Of a stretch of DNA of 64,000 nt, positions 43,413-53,229 are shown one piece after another. The position numbers and the translations under genes were made by a program. The notes under the pieces are model-generated. The model saw nothing but the letters and a program-made list of their open reading frames with translations. It was not told where the DNA came from and did no database searches. Origin of the DNA: Tritrichomonas musculus (taxonomy: Eukaryota > Parabasalia > Tritrichomonadida > Tritrichomonadidae); contig JAPFFF010000014.1 of NCBI GenBank assembly GCA_039105265.1, positions 3,534,001-3,598,000 on the forward strand. The letters are read 5' to 3'. Every line of letters starts with the position of its first letter. The first letter of the stretch is position 1.

Positions 43413-46400
43413 ATGAATAAAAAGCTGAGCTCTCTTATTACTGAAAAAGGAGGTGCTCTTTATCACATAACATGGGCAACATACTTTATGCTTGATGCTT
43501 TTGATTCAAGTTTGGGAGAAAATCAAAATAATTTTTTATCACCATCTTGCGCATTTTTATCAACAATTCAATATACGCCAATCACAAGTCAAGACATGTA
43601 TAACTCGCTCTTGAAATTTGAAATAAATGAAAATAACAATATTAACGATTTTTTCAGATCGATTTTTAAAGCTGATGAATTTAATCTTACTGCAACAGCA
43701 ATTCTCGCACAAATGGCACGAAATGAATGCAAGGAGGGAATTAAAAATGATAAAGAAAATATTGTTATGCAATATGTTTTTCGCGGTTTAATTATTTTAA
43801 TTTTAACATTTCCACCATATTTTGCAGAATACAAAGAAGACTTAGCAATCGAAACAACTAATAAAGAAACAAATAAAGATTCAAAAGATAAAATAGAAAA
43901 TTCTTTTGATTGGAATTTGATGGCTTTTATTATAAAATACTTATCAAATTCTCATAATGAAATTCATGATGCCTTTTTACAAAGCTTTGATCCCCTAATT
44001 GCTCCATATCAAAAAATAAAATCATTTTTAGTTCTTCCACACGATTCTCCACTTTTTCTCTTTTTACTTGAAATTGTTCAAACCATCATTACATTTTCCA
44101 ATCGATTTTGCCAAATGAAATTATACAACAGCTTAGATTATATATCCTCTTTTTTTCAGTATTCTTTTGCATCGATGAAAAAGAATTCAAATTCAAACAA
44201 AGACGATCAAAATCAACCAAATACAAAACCAGATAATTATAACGTATTTACCAGTGAAAACATCATAGTTCAATATTTTTCAGCTTTTATTCAAATCCTC
44301 ATTTCATTTCAATGCAAAGATATCACCAAACATTTGAATAATTCATTACGTATTGCGACATCTACATTTCTGATTAGTTTTCAAGAAAACAAAACTTATG
44401 ATGAAAACTTATTTGCTGAAGGTACAGATGCAATTACACTATCCATTTATCTCCAAGATGACTCATTCGAGGACGCACCAACAATTCTTTTGTTCTGCCA
44501 AGGCGTCATTACGTTTATAAATTGGGCCAGCAAGTGCTTCAACTTTGAAGAAGTATTTAAAGATGTTCCGAAGTATGAAGAGAAACCGGAAATGAAGATA
44601 ATTGAAATGCCACAATCGTATTTCGTTTCGCACAGAGGAGTTGAATTGCATAATAAATTTGCGGTTAGTAAAAAGCCGATACAATGCGTTCAATTCTCAA
44701 ATCTAGTTCAAACTTTAAAGGCAACTTTTTCACATTTCACCAATTTTAACTTTTTCATACAGTCATTGGTCACTTTTTACAACCATGTCTCTGACCTTTC
44801 AATGACGATTTTATTGATTGCTTTTCCTTTTTCAAAAATCGCGGATTTTGACGATTGTTTGATGAACTTTTTGACTTGTTTGTTATCGTCCGACGTTTTC
44901 GATATCTCCAAAACTAAAATTATTGAAGGCTTGAAAGTTCCTCTGTTTGATTATTCACTGAACGTCTTCATGAACCTCTTCGAAATTTATCCACAGTTTC
45001 GTCAAGGCATCCTTCAATTCATTTTTGACAATTTGGACTTTAAGAACTTTTTGAGAATTTTGCCGTTATTCAGAAGTTTGTTGTTGATTGCTGACCAATC
45101 AAATTTCATTTATGAATTGTTGCAGACAAACTTTTTCATATTAATCGAGCTCAATTTGGACAAGCCTGAATATAAAAGCCAAGTTGAAGCATGCATGGCC
45201 TTCATTCTTGTTTGCGTTTATATTGATCCTTCATTAACAATGTCTTCTTATAACCTGACGAACTTTTTCACTAAATGTTTGGTCGCTAAGCAATTCAAGG
45301 ATAGAGTGATCAAATGCTTCAAACTTGGATTGGCCCAGAAACCGCCAGAAACGATAATTTCAATATGCACACAAATTTCAATTATTCTTCATCGTTCCAT
45401 TGAAAAAAAGGAGGATTTTGAATTGGCCTCTGAATTTATCAGTATTTTGTCTCAATATTTGAATAGGTTCTCGTTATCAATTATCGATGAACTTGAAACC
45501 AAATCAATCTTTGATCTGATTTCGCGTCTTCCTTCTGCAATGAATGATCGTGCGTGCTTTATGAACGTTTTGAAGTTCTTCATGCTTTTGTTCTCGCGTT
45601 TTCCGTCTGTTAATGAGATACTTGTGCGGAAGTTCGTCTATTATAATCTCATGAACACGATTGATATTTTTCACATAGATGACGAAATTCTAGCTGCTCT
45701 TCTATCGTTGATAATGGGCAACGAAGTCACCTTGGATGACGATGGATTGAATTTGATGAAAAATTTGTCGGCTTTGAAATCCATCACTACAACGATGAAG
45801 AAAAGTCCGGACGATATCAAAATGAAGTATTTGAACTTTTTGACAAATCATTGTGTCAAAAATGCTGCTAATTGCTTCTTATGTTTCCAGAGCGACGTTT
45901 TAGATTTCGCTTTAGAATGCTTTGAAATTGACTCTTTACATGATATTTCATTGAATTTGTTTAAGATTATTTCTTCATTGTTCTTCAGTACACGCGATTT
46001 GCGTCTTTGCGCACGAACGCTTTCGAAGTACCTTGAAGATGAAGATAACGCTCATAAGAAAGAAATTTGTGCTTTAATACAGAAATTGAATGAAATGTTA
46101 AATGAAACTTGTTATGATTTTGCAACGTCATTCTTCCACTTTTCATCAAGTCCAACCGAAAAAATAACCGCCGAAGTTCGACAGGAAACGAATCCTTCTG
46201 ACAACGGCAGTTCAAATTTCATAGACCATTCAAACATGCTTATTTTTGTAAAATCTTGGGTCTTTTCATCAACCGTTTCTATCTCTGAATTCAGTAAAAA
46301 AATGAACGTTTTTTCAATAAGGCCAATTCAATCGTCAAATCAACAAACTCCTTCTTCTAAGTCATCTAGATCTTCTAAAGTTCGTCTCTTGCTAAATCGC

Positions 46401-49400
46401 GGTTATTCATCACGATCAGCGAATTCTCAAAAACAAGATACGAACAAAGTCAGTCAATTTATTGAATGCTTCTTTGAATCCAACCAATTAGCAATTCAAA
46501 CTGCCAAAGAGACAAAAAAGTTCGGTTTTAAGTTCATTTCACCTTACTGGTACCAAATTAGCATCTTTTTCAAAGATAAAGAAGCCATTTTATTTATTGA
46601 CCATCAATTCACCGAAACGATCAAGTTTTCTAACAATATTTCATATACTGGTGAATATGAAATAGTTATCGGTGGCGGTTTTTGTGGCGATATTGGCGAC
46701 ATTTCGTTTTATGAGTGCCCATTCATTCAATCTAAGCAGATTGAATTTTCTGACATAACGTGTCATAACGTAAACTCGTCAATTCAATTGTTTCCAAGAA
46801 ATTTTGACTCTCACACAAATACGTTAACGAACACACATGCTACAAATTGCACCATTAATTGCTCTTATGTTCCATTTAGAACTACTTTCAAAAAATCAGT
46901 CGTATCTTCAATTACATTATCTCTTTTCTTGCCTTTAATTAATCAAATAAATAATTCAGAGGTATTGAATTATTTCTTAATGTTCATTCAATCTTTATTC
47001 AATTGTTCAATTGAAAATGAACATTATTTTGAAAAGATATGCGGATTTCCTCTTCTAATTGGATTGATTAAGAACTTCGAATGCTTCGATTATATATCAT
47101 GCGGCCTTTTATTCAATTTATACAGGTCTCTTCGAACTGAGACATTAAAAAATCAAATGGTCGAATATTTGTTTTTCAGATTTGATATAATTTTCAAGTT
47201 TAGTGACTCATTTATAACACATTATTTCAATAAAACAATTCATGAACTGTTTATACTGAATAAGGAGATATTTTATAGGTCAAAGTCACTTCTCGATCAG
47301 ATGATCTACTCTACATGCAAATATGCAACTAAATCATCATTAAAGTTACTAACTGAGGAAGAAGAAGCAAACGATATTGAAAAGTTGAAATCAACATCTA
47401 AATATACAGAAGCTATTTTTGATTTCTTTTATGAATATTTTGAACAAAATATTGTAATTGAAAAACCAATTCATGATTTATTTTTGATCTATCTGTTTTG
47501 TAATGATTCATTATTGAAATCAAGAATAATTGACTTTATATGTAAGTTTGTAAATAATCGAAAAGATCAAATTCTCTGCATGCTCCCTGAATTCAAATAT
47601 TATGAACGATTTTATCCTTCAATTTATAGTCATGATGAAAATGAGCAGAAAAGCGCATTAAAATTGTTTATCTCTTTCATCAAATTAGAAAGATCAAAAG
47701 AAATTAGTACACAAACATTGACAAAAGTTATTTCATACATTCAAAAGAATAAAACATTATCTGAAAACACATTAAATATTTTACTAGGAGAGAAAAAAGA
47801 AGTTAATTATCCAGAACTACTTTCAGTTTTTTGCTCTGGATTTGATTTTTCAAATAACAAGTCAGTACTTAACAAAAAATTTGTTGATATAATTGAGACA
47901 AAATCTGTTGAAACATTCTTTGCATGTGATTTTTCACCTTTGTTTATGCTTGCCTATTGTATAGATGACATTAATTTATGGGATACTTTCACTCCGATCT
48001 TTATTGATAATCCTGATCTGTTACGAAAGACTTTATATATATTAAATTTCTTTGCCCTTTTCATGGATAGTGATTGTTCACCAATTAAAAAACAAATTTT
48101 CATTAATGTTCTTCGAATGACTCTTCGAAAAAGACCAAAAAACATTCAAACAATTGCTAACTTTGCTGTTCAATTCTATTGCTATCGTTTTTACATCAAC
48201 AACGACACAAATGAGCATAAAGAAAAAATTAAAAATATATCATTTGAAAATGTAAAAGAATTCATGGATTGGATCATGACACCTGACTCAGTAAATAAAT
48301 TATTTTCATACTATGCAAGCACCTTTGACGATGAAGATTTTTGTTATTCATTATATCAAGTTTTGTCAGAGATTGTTTCTGAATCACAAGATATCAATGA
48401 AAGTAAGAGCAAGAAAACAAAGAAAGCCAAGATGGATATTGAACCCAAGTCTATCTCAATGATTCAAATCACTGCTGATGATTTCTATCAAACCTTCTCA
48501 ATCATCTGCATATTAATTTCATATATCATTGAAAACTCGGATAATTCGATTCGTAAGAACTCAATGATTGATTTTGTCTCCAAGATTCATGTTCCAAAAG
48601 CTAAAGAGCAAATCAATCAAATATATTATTCAATGAAAAAAGTTAAATTTTCATCTCCCTCATTTCATCAAGCCTTTCCAAATGCCGAGCCTTCTAATTT
48701 ACTCAAAGAGAACTTTTTGATAGTTATAGAAGACTCCAAAACCGTTTTCAAATTTGAGTGGCAGTCACCGTTCTATCGTTTCATCAAAGATGTTCAGCAG
48801 AACTTTGACAAAGAGCCGATATCCAGCACCAACAAGACGAATTATCAATCATTCATTCGAACGAGTGAAGAAAAAATCGAATTCGTCGAAAGTTACTGTT
48901 CAAACTTGTCTCTATCGTTCATCAGAGAGACGAAATTCATCGATTCAAGAGGGACAAGCGAGTCAAAGTTCCGCATATCGAATGAAGTTGATTCAGCTGG
49001 CCGTCGGCTTTACATGTCGATCAACAAGTACTTCAACGATCATCGAATTGCCTCAAAAAACAGAGAAGACGGTTATGTTGTCGATGCACCAATTTTGAGT
49101 ACCGAACAAGAGTCAAATGACATAACGGTTATTAAACGGTTTCTTGATCAAAAAGTTCAGCAGTCAATCTCGAGCATTCAGTACTCAAACGACATGAAAA
49201 AGGCACTCTTGATCACGCTCACAGGCCAGTACGACGTCTTTTACAAGTTCGATTCGAAATCGGTTGTAATTGGCGGTAAATTGGCCTTTAACGGTTTTGG
49301 CTCTGAACTTGATAACGACGAATCAAAGTCAAAAGATGGACTCTTCTCATCAAGCGGCGAAATAAGTGCCGAAGAGAAGGCAATCAATAACAATTCGGCG

Positions 49401-52400
49401 CCTTTGAAGTACATCACGATCAACTTCAGCGATGTCTTGTTCATCTTCAGCCGAAGATTCCTCCATGAGAGAACAGCCTGCGAAATCTTCTCAAAGAAGA
49501 GGAAGTCGTATCTGCTGAATTTCACGTCAATTCAAGAGAAGAACGCTTTTTGCTCTCATTTCAAGTGCCCAGAAAACGTTCCGAAGCCGAACAAGAACAA
49601 AGAGCCAATCTATCCATACAACTTTTTCAAAGAATTGAGAAGAGCTTCAAACGGTTTGTATCAATCTCTATCGTCATCAGAACTTTTTGTGAGATCTAAA
49701 GTGGCTGAGGCTTGGCTGAGTCGGAATATCTCCAATTACCAGTACCTTTACTACTTGAACATCTTGTCCGGCAGATCATTCAATGACACTTCACAGTACC
49801 CGGTCTACCCGTGGGTCATTTCGAAGTACGATACGGACCAAATTGACCTCTATGATCAAACTACGTATCGTGACTTCTCAGTCCCAATGGCGGCCTACAG
49901 TGAAAAGCGGTTACTCGAAGCCAAGCAGAAGCTCGAGGACTCCTTTGATCCGATTGAAAGATGCATGTTCAGATCTTTCTATTCAAATCCCGCCATCGTC
50001 ATCCACTTTTTGATAAGATGTGAACCGTTTACATCACTTCACATTGTATTACAATCTGGCCGTTTTGACTACGCCGATAGACTTTTTAAGAGCATTGAAT
50101 CGTCGTTCATATCGTCATCTTCCGGTGAAGGCGACTTTTCTGAGATTCTTCCAGAATTCTTCACAAATTGGCACTTTTTGGTCAATGAAAATCACTTTGA
50201 CTTTGGCCGTCTTCAAGACGGTCAACCGGTCAACGATGTCGTCTTGCCGAAGTGGGCGAGAAACGCGTGCCACTTTGTCGAGACAAACCGAATTGCACTC
50301 GAGTCAGAATACGTTAGATGCCACCTGAACGAGTGGATTGATCTCATCTTCGGCTGCCACCAGAAGAGTGTTGAGAAGAACAACCTGTTCCACTTGTTCA
50401 ACTACAGCGACTGCATCACCAATCCAGCAGTCATTCAGGACAATCTCATCTCGCTTGCCCAGCATCATGCGTTGAATTTCGGCTGCTCTCCGGACAAGCT
50501 TCTCAACGAAAGTCATCCCGTCATGCAAGTAAACATCAACCTGCTGGCGCCGGAAACGTTGGTTGACAGCTCAGCCGACCCGTACATCATCCAGCAGCCT
50601 CAAGTTGGCTCAACGGTCACTCTCTCGGCCAATCCTTCATCGTCGTCTGTGAGAATCAAGGATTCCTTGGAGTCGTTCGAGCCGATCAAGCTCACTTTAT
50701 TTGAGAACGTGAGCGGAAGCTTCAGCGGACAAGCGAAGAACATCGACTATCACCATCGTCATCATTACAACAAGAAGCCGCAGATGATAAAGTCTTTTTC
50801 AAACGACCACATAAGTTCTGAATTGGTCAATTCAAATGGTCAATTGAAAATAAATCCTGACTTGCCAAATGAAAACATCGTCTTTTTCTCCGACTTGTTT
50901 TATCTCACCGAACTCGGAAACTTCGGAAAGGTCGACGCAAGCATCATTCGAAAGAAGTACAGTTACCAAGAAAACTATCGAAACGGAGTTGAAAACTTCA
51001 CCGACAACAAGAACTTCGGGTTCATCACGAACATCTTTGGCCACATGTCGAAAGGTCAACAGGAATCCAACAAAAAGCAGAGAAATATCGCTCTAATGAG
51101 TGACAGCCAAAGCGACCTTGAAATCCTAGACAGTTTGTCTTCTTCAGACGTGATAAATGACAGCGATTCGATGTCGCCAATTTCAATTGCTCAAGCCAAT
51201 TCTAACTCGCCTGCAGCGCAAAGAATTGTTGTCCCAAAGAACGTTCAAATGCTGTTTTTGAAAAAGTCGAAAATATTCATTTATATTCAAGCTAACGGTT
51301 CATCGGCGGTTATTCTTCCTTTGTTGAAGTCGAGCTTCATTTTCAATGACAAATCAACGTCTTCTTTCAGCGGCTACAAGTTGATCATGCACGAAAGTTC
51401 TCCCATCTCGTGCATTTGCCATATAAATGAAAAGCTGATTGTAACAGGAGGAGCTGATTGCTGCCTGAATGTCTGGCCTCCTCCCTGGGACTCCGACTCG
51501 ATGTATTCGATTCCAATTCTCGCACAAAAGTTGATTTCTGTTTCCGGCAACTTTGAACTTGATCGAATTGTTGCCGTCGACGAATCAAGCCAAGTTTTCA
51601 TTGTCAGCTTATCGAAGAAAAAGTTGATCCTTTCGTTCAATATTCAGGCAATCATTGACCGGGAAAGAAGAAGAATGATGAGAAGAAGAACGAGTTCTTT
51701 ACGAGCTTCGAAATCGATTTCTCCTTCAAATTCAAATAATAATAATAATAATGCAAGTAAAAGTAGTTTCGAGTATAGTGAAAGTATAATCGAAAGCAGT
51801 CATGACGAACTCGATGTTGATAGTAGTCATGATGAAATTGACATCGAGAGCAGTGGAGATGAGATTGATGTCGATTCTGATGACGATCAAAATAAAAACA
51901 ATAAAATTGAAGGAAAAGACAATACAGAAATCAATAAAGATATTGAAAGTGAAATTGATAGCGAAAGTGAGGTGGATTATAGCGAAAGTAGTCATGATGA
52001 ATTAGATTTCGATAGCGATAAACAAGTTGCTCCAAATAAAGAGGAAAAAATTAATTCATCAATACTTTGTAATAATACTAATATTAATAGTTCAGCCAAT
52101 AATACGGAAAACGATTTTTATTTCAGTTCTTGGAAAAGAATTTCAAATCATCGAGTCCTTTTACTTGACAATTCTTTGATTTTTACAACTAGCGAAAATG
52201 ATGAAGAAACAAGAATAGATTTATTTGATTTAACTGGAAAAAGAATATCATCTCCGATATCTTTCAATGGTGAAATTGTTAAAATGCTAAAAGCACAAAA
52301 TAAAAATGTAATTTCTGTGATTTTGTCAATGTCAACACACCACTTGTATATTATTAATTGTCACGCTTTTGATGTTACTGTAAAAACAATTGGTATTTTC

Positions 52401-52493
52401 CCAGAATTAGTATGCTTATCTGAGAACGGTGATTCACTTGTTGTATCTGATTCTTATCGATATTTATCGATATATGATTTATGTAATAAATAA
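43413..52493 (+). CDS. giant PH-BEACH-WD40 protein
   Basis: The 3,026-residue single-exon gene encodes a BEACH-family protein of the LYST/neurobeachin type, large scaffolds of vesicle and lysosome traffic. Residues 1-1000 are helical ARM/HEAT-like. About 1017-1105 looks like a concanavalin-type beta domain (FISPYWYQISIFF, IVIGGGFCGDIGDISFYECP). A PH-like domain lies at about 1950-2055. The BEACH domain is at about 2085-2375: WLSRNISNYQYLYYLNILSG, RSFNDTSQYPVYPWV, FTSLHIVLQSGRFDYADR, LPEFF, NEWIDLIFGCHQKS. WD-type blades follow: SPISCICHINEKLIVTGGAD at about 2660, and more at about 2870-3020, separated by an acidic Ser/Asp repeat (SSHDELDVDSSHDEIDIES) at about 2793-2870. Base composition is mosaic: 44.5-46.9 and 48.7-51.7 kb are clearly richer in G/C and in AAG/TTG/GAC codons than the rest. 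The frame stays open throughout. Confidence 0.93.
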   Translation: MNKKLSSLITEKGGALYHITWATYFMLDAFDSSLGENQNNFLSPSCAFLSTIQYTPITSQDMYNSLLKFEINENNNINDFFRSIFKADEFNLTATAILAQMARNECKEGIKNDKENIVMQYVFRGLIILILTFPPYFAEYKEDLAIETTNKETNKDSKDKIENSFDWNLMAFIIKYLSNSHNEIHDAFLQSFDPLIAPYQKIKSFLVLPHDSPLFLFLLEIVQTIITFSNRFCQMKLYNSLDYISSFFQYSFASMKKNSNSNKDDQNQPNTKPDNYNVFTSENIIVQYFSAFIQILISFQCKDITKHLNNSLRIATSTFLISFQENKTYDENLFAEGTDAITLSIYLQDDSFEDAPTILLFCQGVITFINWASKCFNFEEVFKDVPKYEEKPEMKIIEMPQSYFVSHRGVELHNKFAVSKKPIQCVQFSNLVQTLKATFSHFTNFNFFIQSLVTFYNHVSDLSMTILLIAFPFSKIADFDDCLMNFLTCLLSSDVFDISKTKIIEGLKVPLFDYSLNVFMNLFEIYPQFRQGILQFIFDNLDFKNFLRILPLFRSLLLIADQSNFIYELLQTNFFILIELNLDKPEYKSQVEACMAFILVCVYIDPSLTMSSYNLTNFFTKCLVAKQFKDRVIKCFKLGLAQKPPETIISICTQISIILHRSIEKKEDFELASEFISILSQYLNRFSLSIIDELETKSIFDLISRLPSAMNDRACFMNVLKFFMLLFSRFPSVNEILVRKFVYYNLMNTIDIFHIDDEILAALLSLIMGNEVTLDDDGLNLMKNLSALKSITTTMKKSPDDIKMKYLNFLTNHCVKNAANCFLCFQSDVLDFALECFEIDSLHDISLNLFKIISSLFFSTRDLRLCARTLSKYLEDEDNAHKKEICALIQKLNEMLNETCYDFATSFFHFSSSPTEKITAEVRQETNPSDNGSSNFIDHSNMLIFVKSWVFSSTVSISEFSKKMNVFSIRPIQSSNQQTPSSKSSRSSKVRLLLNRGYSSRSANSQKQDTNKVSQFIECFFESNQLAIQTAKETKKFGFKFISPYWYQISIFFKDKEAILFIDHQFTETIKFSNNISYTGEYEIVIGGGFCGDIGDISFYECPFIQSKQIEFSDITCHNVNSSIQLFPRNFDSHTNTLTNTHATNCTINCSYVPFRTTFKKSVVSSITLSLFLPLINQINNSEVLNYFLMFIQSLFNCSIENEHYFEKICGFPLLIGLIKNFECFDYISCGLLFNLYRSLRTETLKNQMVEYLFFRFDIIFKFSDSFITHYFNKTIHELFILNKEIFYRSKSLLDQMIYSTCKYATKSSLKLLTEEEEANDIEKLKSTSKYTEAIFDFFYEYFEQNIVIEKPIHDLFLIYLFCNDSLLKSRIIDFICKFVNNRKDQILCMLPEFKYYERFYPSIYSHDENEQKSALKLFISFIKLERSKEISTQTLTKVISYIQKNKTLSENTLNILLGEKKEVNYPELLSVFCSGFDFSNNKSVLNKKFVDIIETKSVETFFACDFSPLFMLAYCIDDINLWDTFTPIFIDNPDLLRKTLYILNFFALFMDSDCSPIKKQIFINVLRMTLRKRPKNIQTIANFAVQFYCYRFYINNDTNEHKEKIKNISFENVKEFMDWIMTPDSVNKLFSYYASTFDDEDFCYSLYQVLSEIVSESQDINESKSKKTKKAKMDIEPKSISMIQITADDFYQTFSIICILISYIIENSDNSIRKNSMIDFVSKIHVPKAKEQINQIYYSMKKVKFSSPSFHQAFPNAEPSNLLKENFLIVIEDSKTVFKFEWQSPFYRFIKDVQQNFDKEPISSTNKTNYQSFIRTSEEKIEFVESYCSNLSLSFIRETKFIDSRGTSESKFRISNEVDSAGRRLYMSINKYFNDHRIASKNREDGYVVDAPILSTEQESNDITVIKRFLDQKVQQSISSIQYSNDMKKALLITLTGQYDVFYKFDSKSVVIGGKLAFNGFGSELDNDESKSKDGLFSSSGEISAEEKAINNNSAPLKYITINFSDVLFIFSRRFLHERTACEIFSKKRKSYLLNFTSIQEKNAFCSHFKCPENVPKPNKNKEPIYPYNFFKELRRASNGLYQSLSSSELFVRSKVAEAWLSRNISNYQYLYYLNILSGRSFNDTSQYPVYPWVISKYDTDQIDLYDQTTYRDFSVPMAAYSEKRLLEAKQKLEDSFDPIERCMFRSFYSNPAIVIHFLIRCEPFTSLHIVLQSGRFDYADRLFKSIESSFISSSSGEGDFSEILPEFFTNWHFLVNENHFDFGRLQDGQPVNDVVLPKWARNACHFVETNRIALESEYVRCHLNEWIDLIFGCHQKSVEKNNLFHLFNYSDCITNPAVIQDNLISLAQHHALNFGCSPDKLLNESHPVMQVNINLLAPETLVDSSADPYIIQQPQVGSTVTLSANPSSSSVRIKDSLESFEPIKLTLFENVSGSFSGQAKNIDYHHRHHYNKKPQMIKSFSNDHISSELVNSNGQLKINPDLPNENIVFFSDLFYLTELGNFGKVDASIIRKKYSYQENYRNGVENFTDNKNFGFITNIFGHMSKGQQESNKKQRNIALMSDSQSDLEILDSLSSSDVINDSDSMSPISIAQANSNSPAAQRIVVPKNVQMLFLKKSKIFIYIQANGSSAVILPLLKSSFIFNDKSTSSFSGYKLIMHESSPISCICHINEKLIVTGGADCCLNVWPPPWDSDSMYSIPILAQKLISVSGNFELDRIVAVDESSQVFIVSLSKKKLILSFNIQAIIDRERRRMMRRRTSSLRASKSISPSNSNNNNNNASKSSFEYSESIIESSHDELDVDSSHDEIDIESSGDEIDVDSDDDQNKNNKIEGKDNTEINKDIESEIDSESEVDYSESSHDELDFDSDKQVAPNKEEKINSSILCNNTNINSSANNTENDFYFSSWKRISNHRVLLLDNSLIFTTSENDEETRIDLFDLTGKRISSPISFNGEIVKMLKAQNKNVISVILSMSTHHLYIINCHAFDVTVKTIGIFPELVCLSENGDSLVVSDSYRYLSIYDLCNK
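51769..52030 (+). repeat. acidic Ser/Asp/Glu coding repeat in the BEACH gene
   Basis: Imperfect in-frame repeats of ESSHDELDVDS (SSHDELDV, SSHDEIDI, SSGDEIDV, SSHDELDF), likely a disordered acidic linker between WD blades and rich in candidate casein kinase 2 sites. It coincides with the switch back to AT-rich codon use at about 51.72 kb. Confidence 0.8.
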
Positions 52494-52640
52494 AAACGAT
52501 TATTCAAAAAAAATTTTTTTTATCTCTTAATATTGATGAAATTTTTTTTGATAATAAAAATCGCCCTTTTATTAATGCTAACTTTATCATTTATCAATTA
52601 TATTAATGATAATTATTTTTATCCAAATAGTGTTCTGTCA

Positions 52641-52917
52641 GGCCGATTTTTTGTATCATTCAAATTCACCGTCCACTTTTTGGTAAGAAGCAAAATGACC
52701 TCAATATTTTGAATGCATATCTGTCCTTTCATTTTTACATATTTTTAACCGAAGTCTACATACCGCCTAGCAGGTGTCGAGGGCAGCCGAGACCCGGCGG
52801 GTGGCGGTCAGACTCGGTAAAAATTGTAACCCGAAAGGATAGATTGCTATCAAATGTTGATGTCATGAACTTTTTTCAAAAAGTGGACGGTGAATTTGAA
52901 TGTACATATATTCAGCC
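52641..52917. mobile_element. miniature TIR element carrying hairpin element copy B
   Basis: The 277-bp element begins GGCCGATTTTTTGTATC and its other end, complemented, reads GGCTGAATATATGTAC. Both then run into ATTCAAATTCACCGTCCAC. The 9-bp duplication GTTCTGTCA lies at 52632-52640 and 52918-52926. Its core is the GC-rich hairpin at 52742-52825. It is 150 bp beyond the BEACH stop codon. The CCACTTTTTG subterminal motif is shared with the element at 30252-30659. Confidence 0.85.
52742..52825 (-). repeat. GC-rich hairpin element, copy B
   Basis: On the minus strand it begins TTTTTACCGAGTCTGACCGC and ends TATGTAGACTTCGGTTAAAA, with CTAGGCGG inside. It is the same unit as copies at 4928-5020 and 58526-58632. 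Here it forms the core of a miniature transposon, which explains how it spreads. Confidence 0.7.
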
Positions 52918-52937
52918 GTTCTGTCACAAAAAAAAAG

Positions 52938-53067
52938 TGAGATATTTTATGCCCCCAATCTCTTTTGACCCCAACGGTTAAGGTCAATATTGACCCTGTA
53001 TCGTACTTCAGAAAAAAACGGCTAGAACTTTTTTGCACTTTTGTGAAAAAAACCATGAGTAGCAATT
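52938..53067 (+). repeat. left terminal inverted repeat of the 8.46-kb element
   Basis: Pairs with 61270-61399 in the opposite orientation, with about a dozen mismatches over some 130 bp. It is followed by a poly-T run (53088-53108). Confidence 0.85.
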
Positions 53068-53229
53068 ATCGATAAAAAGGTTACGAACTTTTTTTTTTTT
53101 TTTTTTTTGCTCAAGCCTATTAATGATTTATCTCTTGATTTAATAATTTTATGATGCATACTACATAACCAAAAACATAGTAATAGTGCATGAACTCTTG
53201 AATTTATAGGCAAACTCGTTGACCTCATT

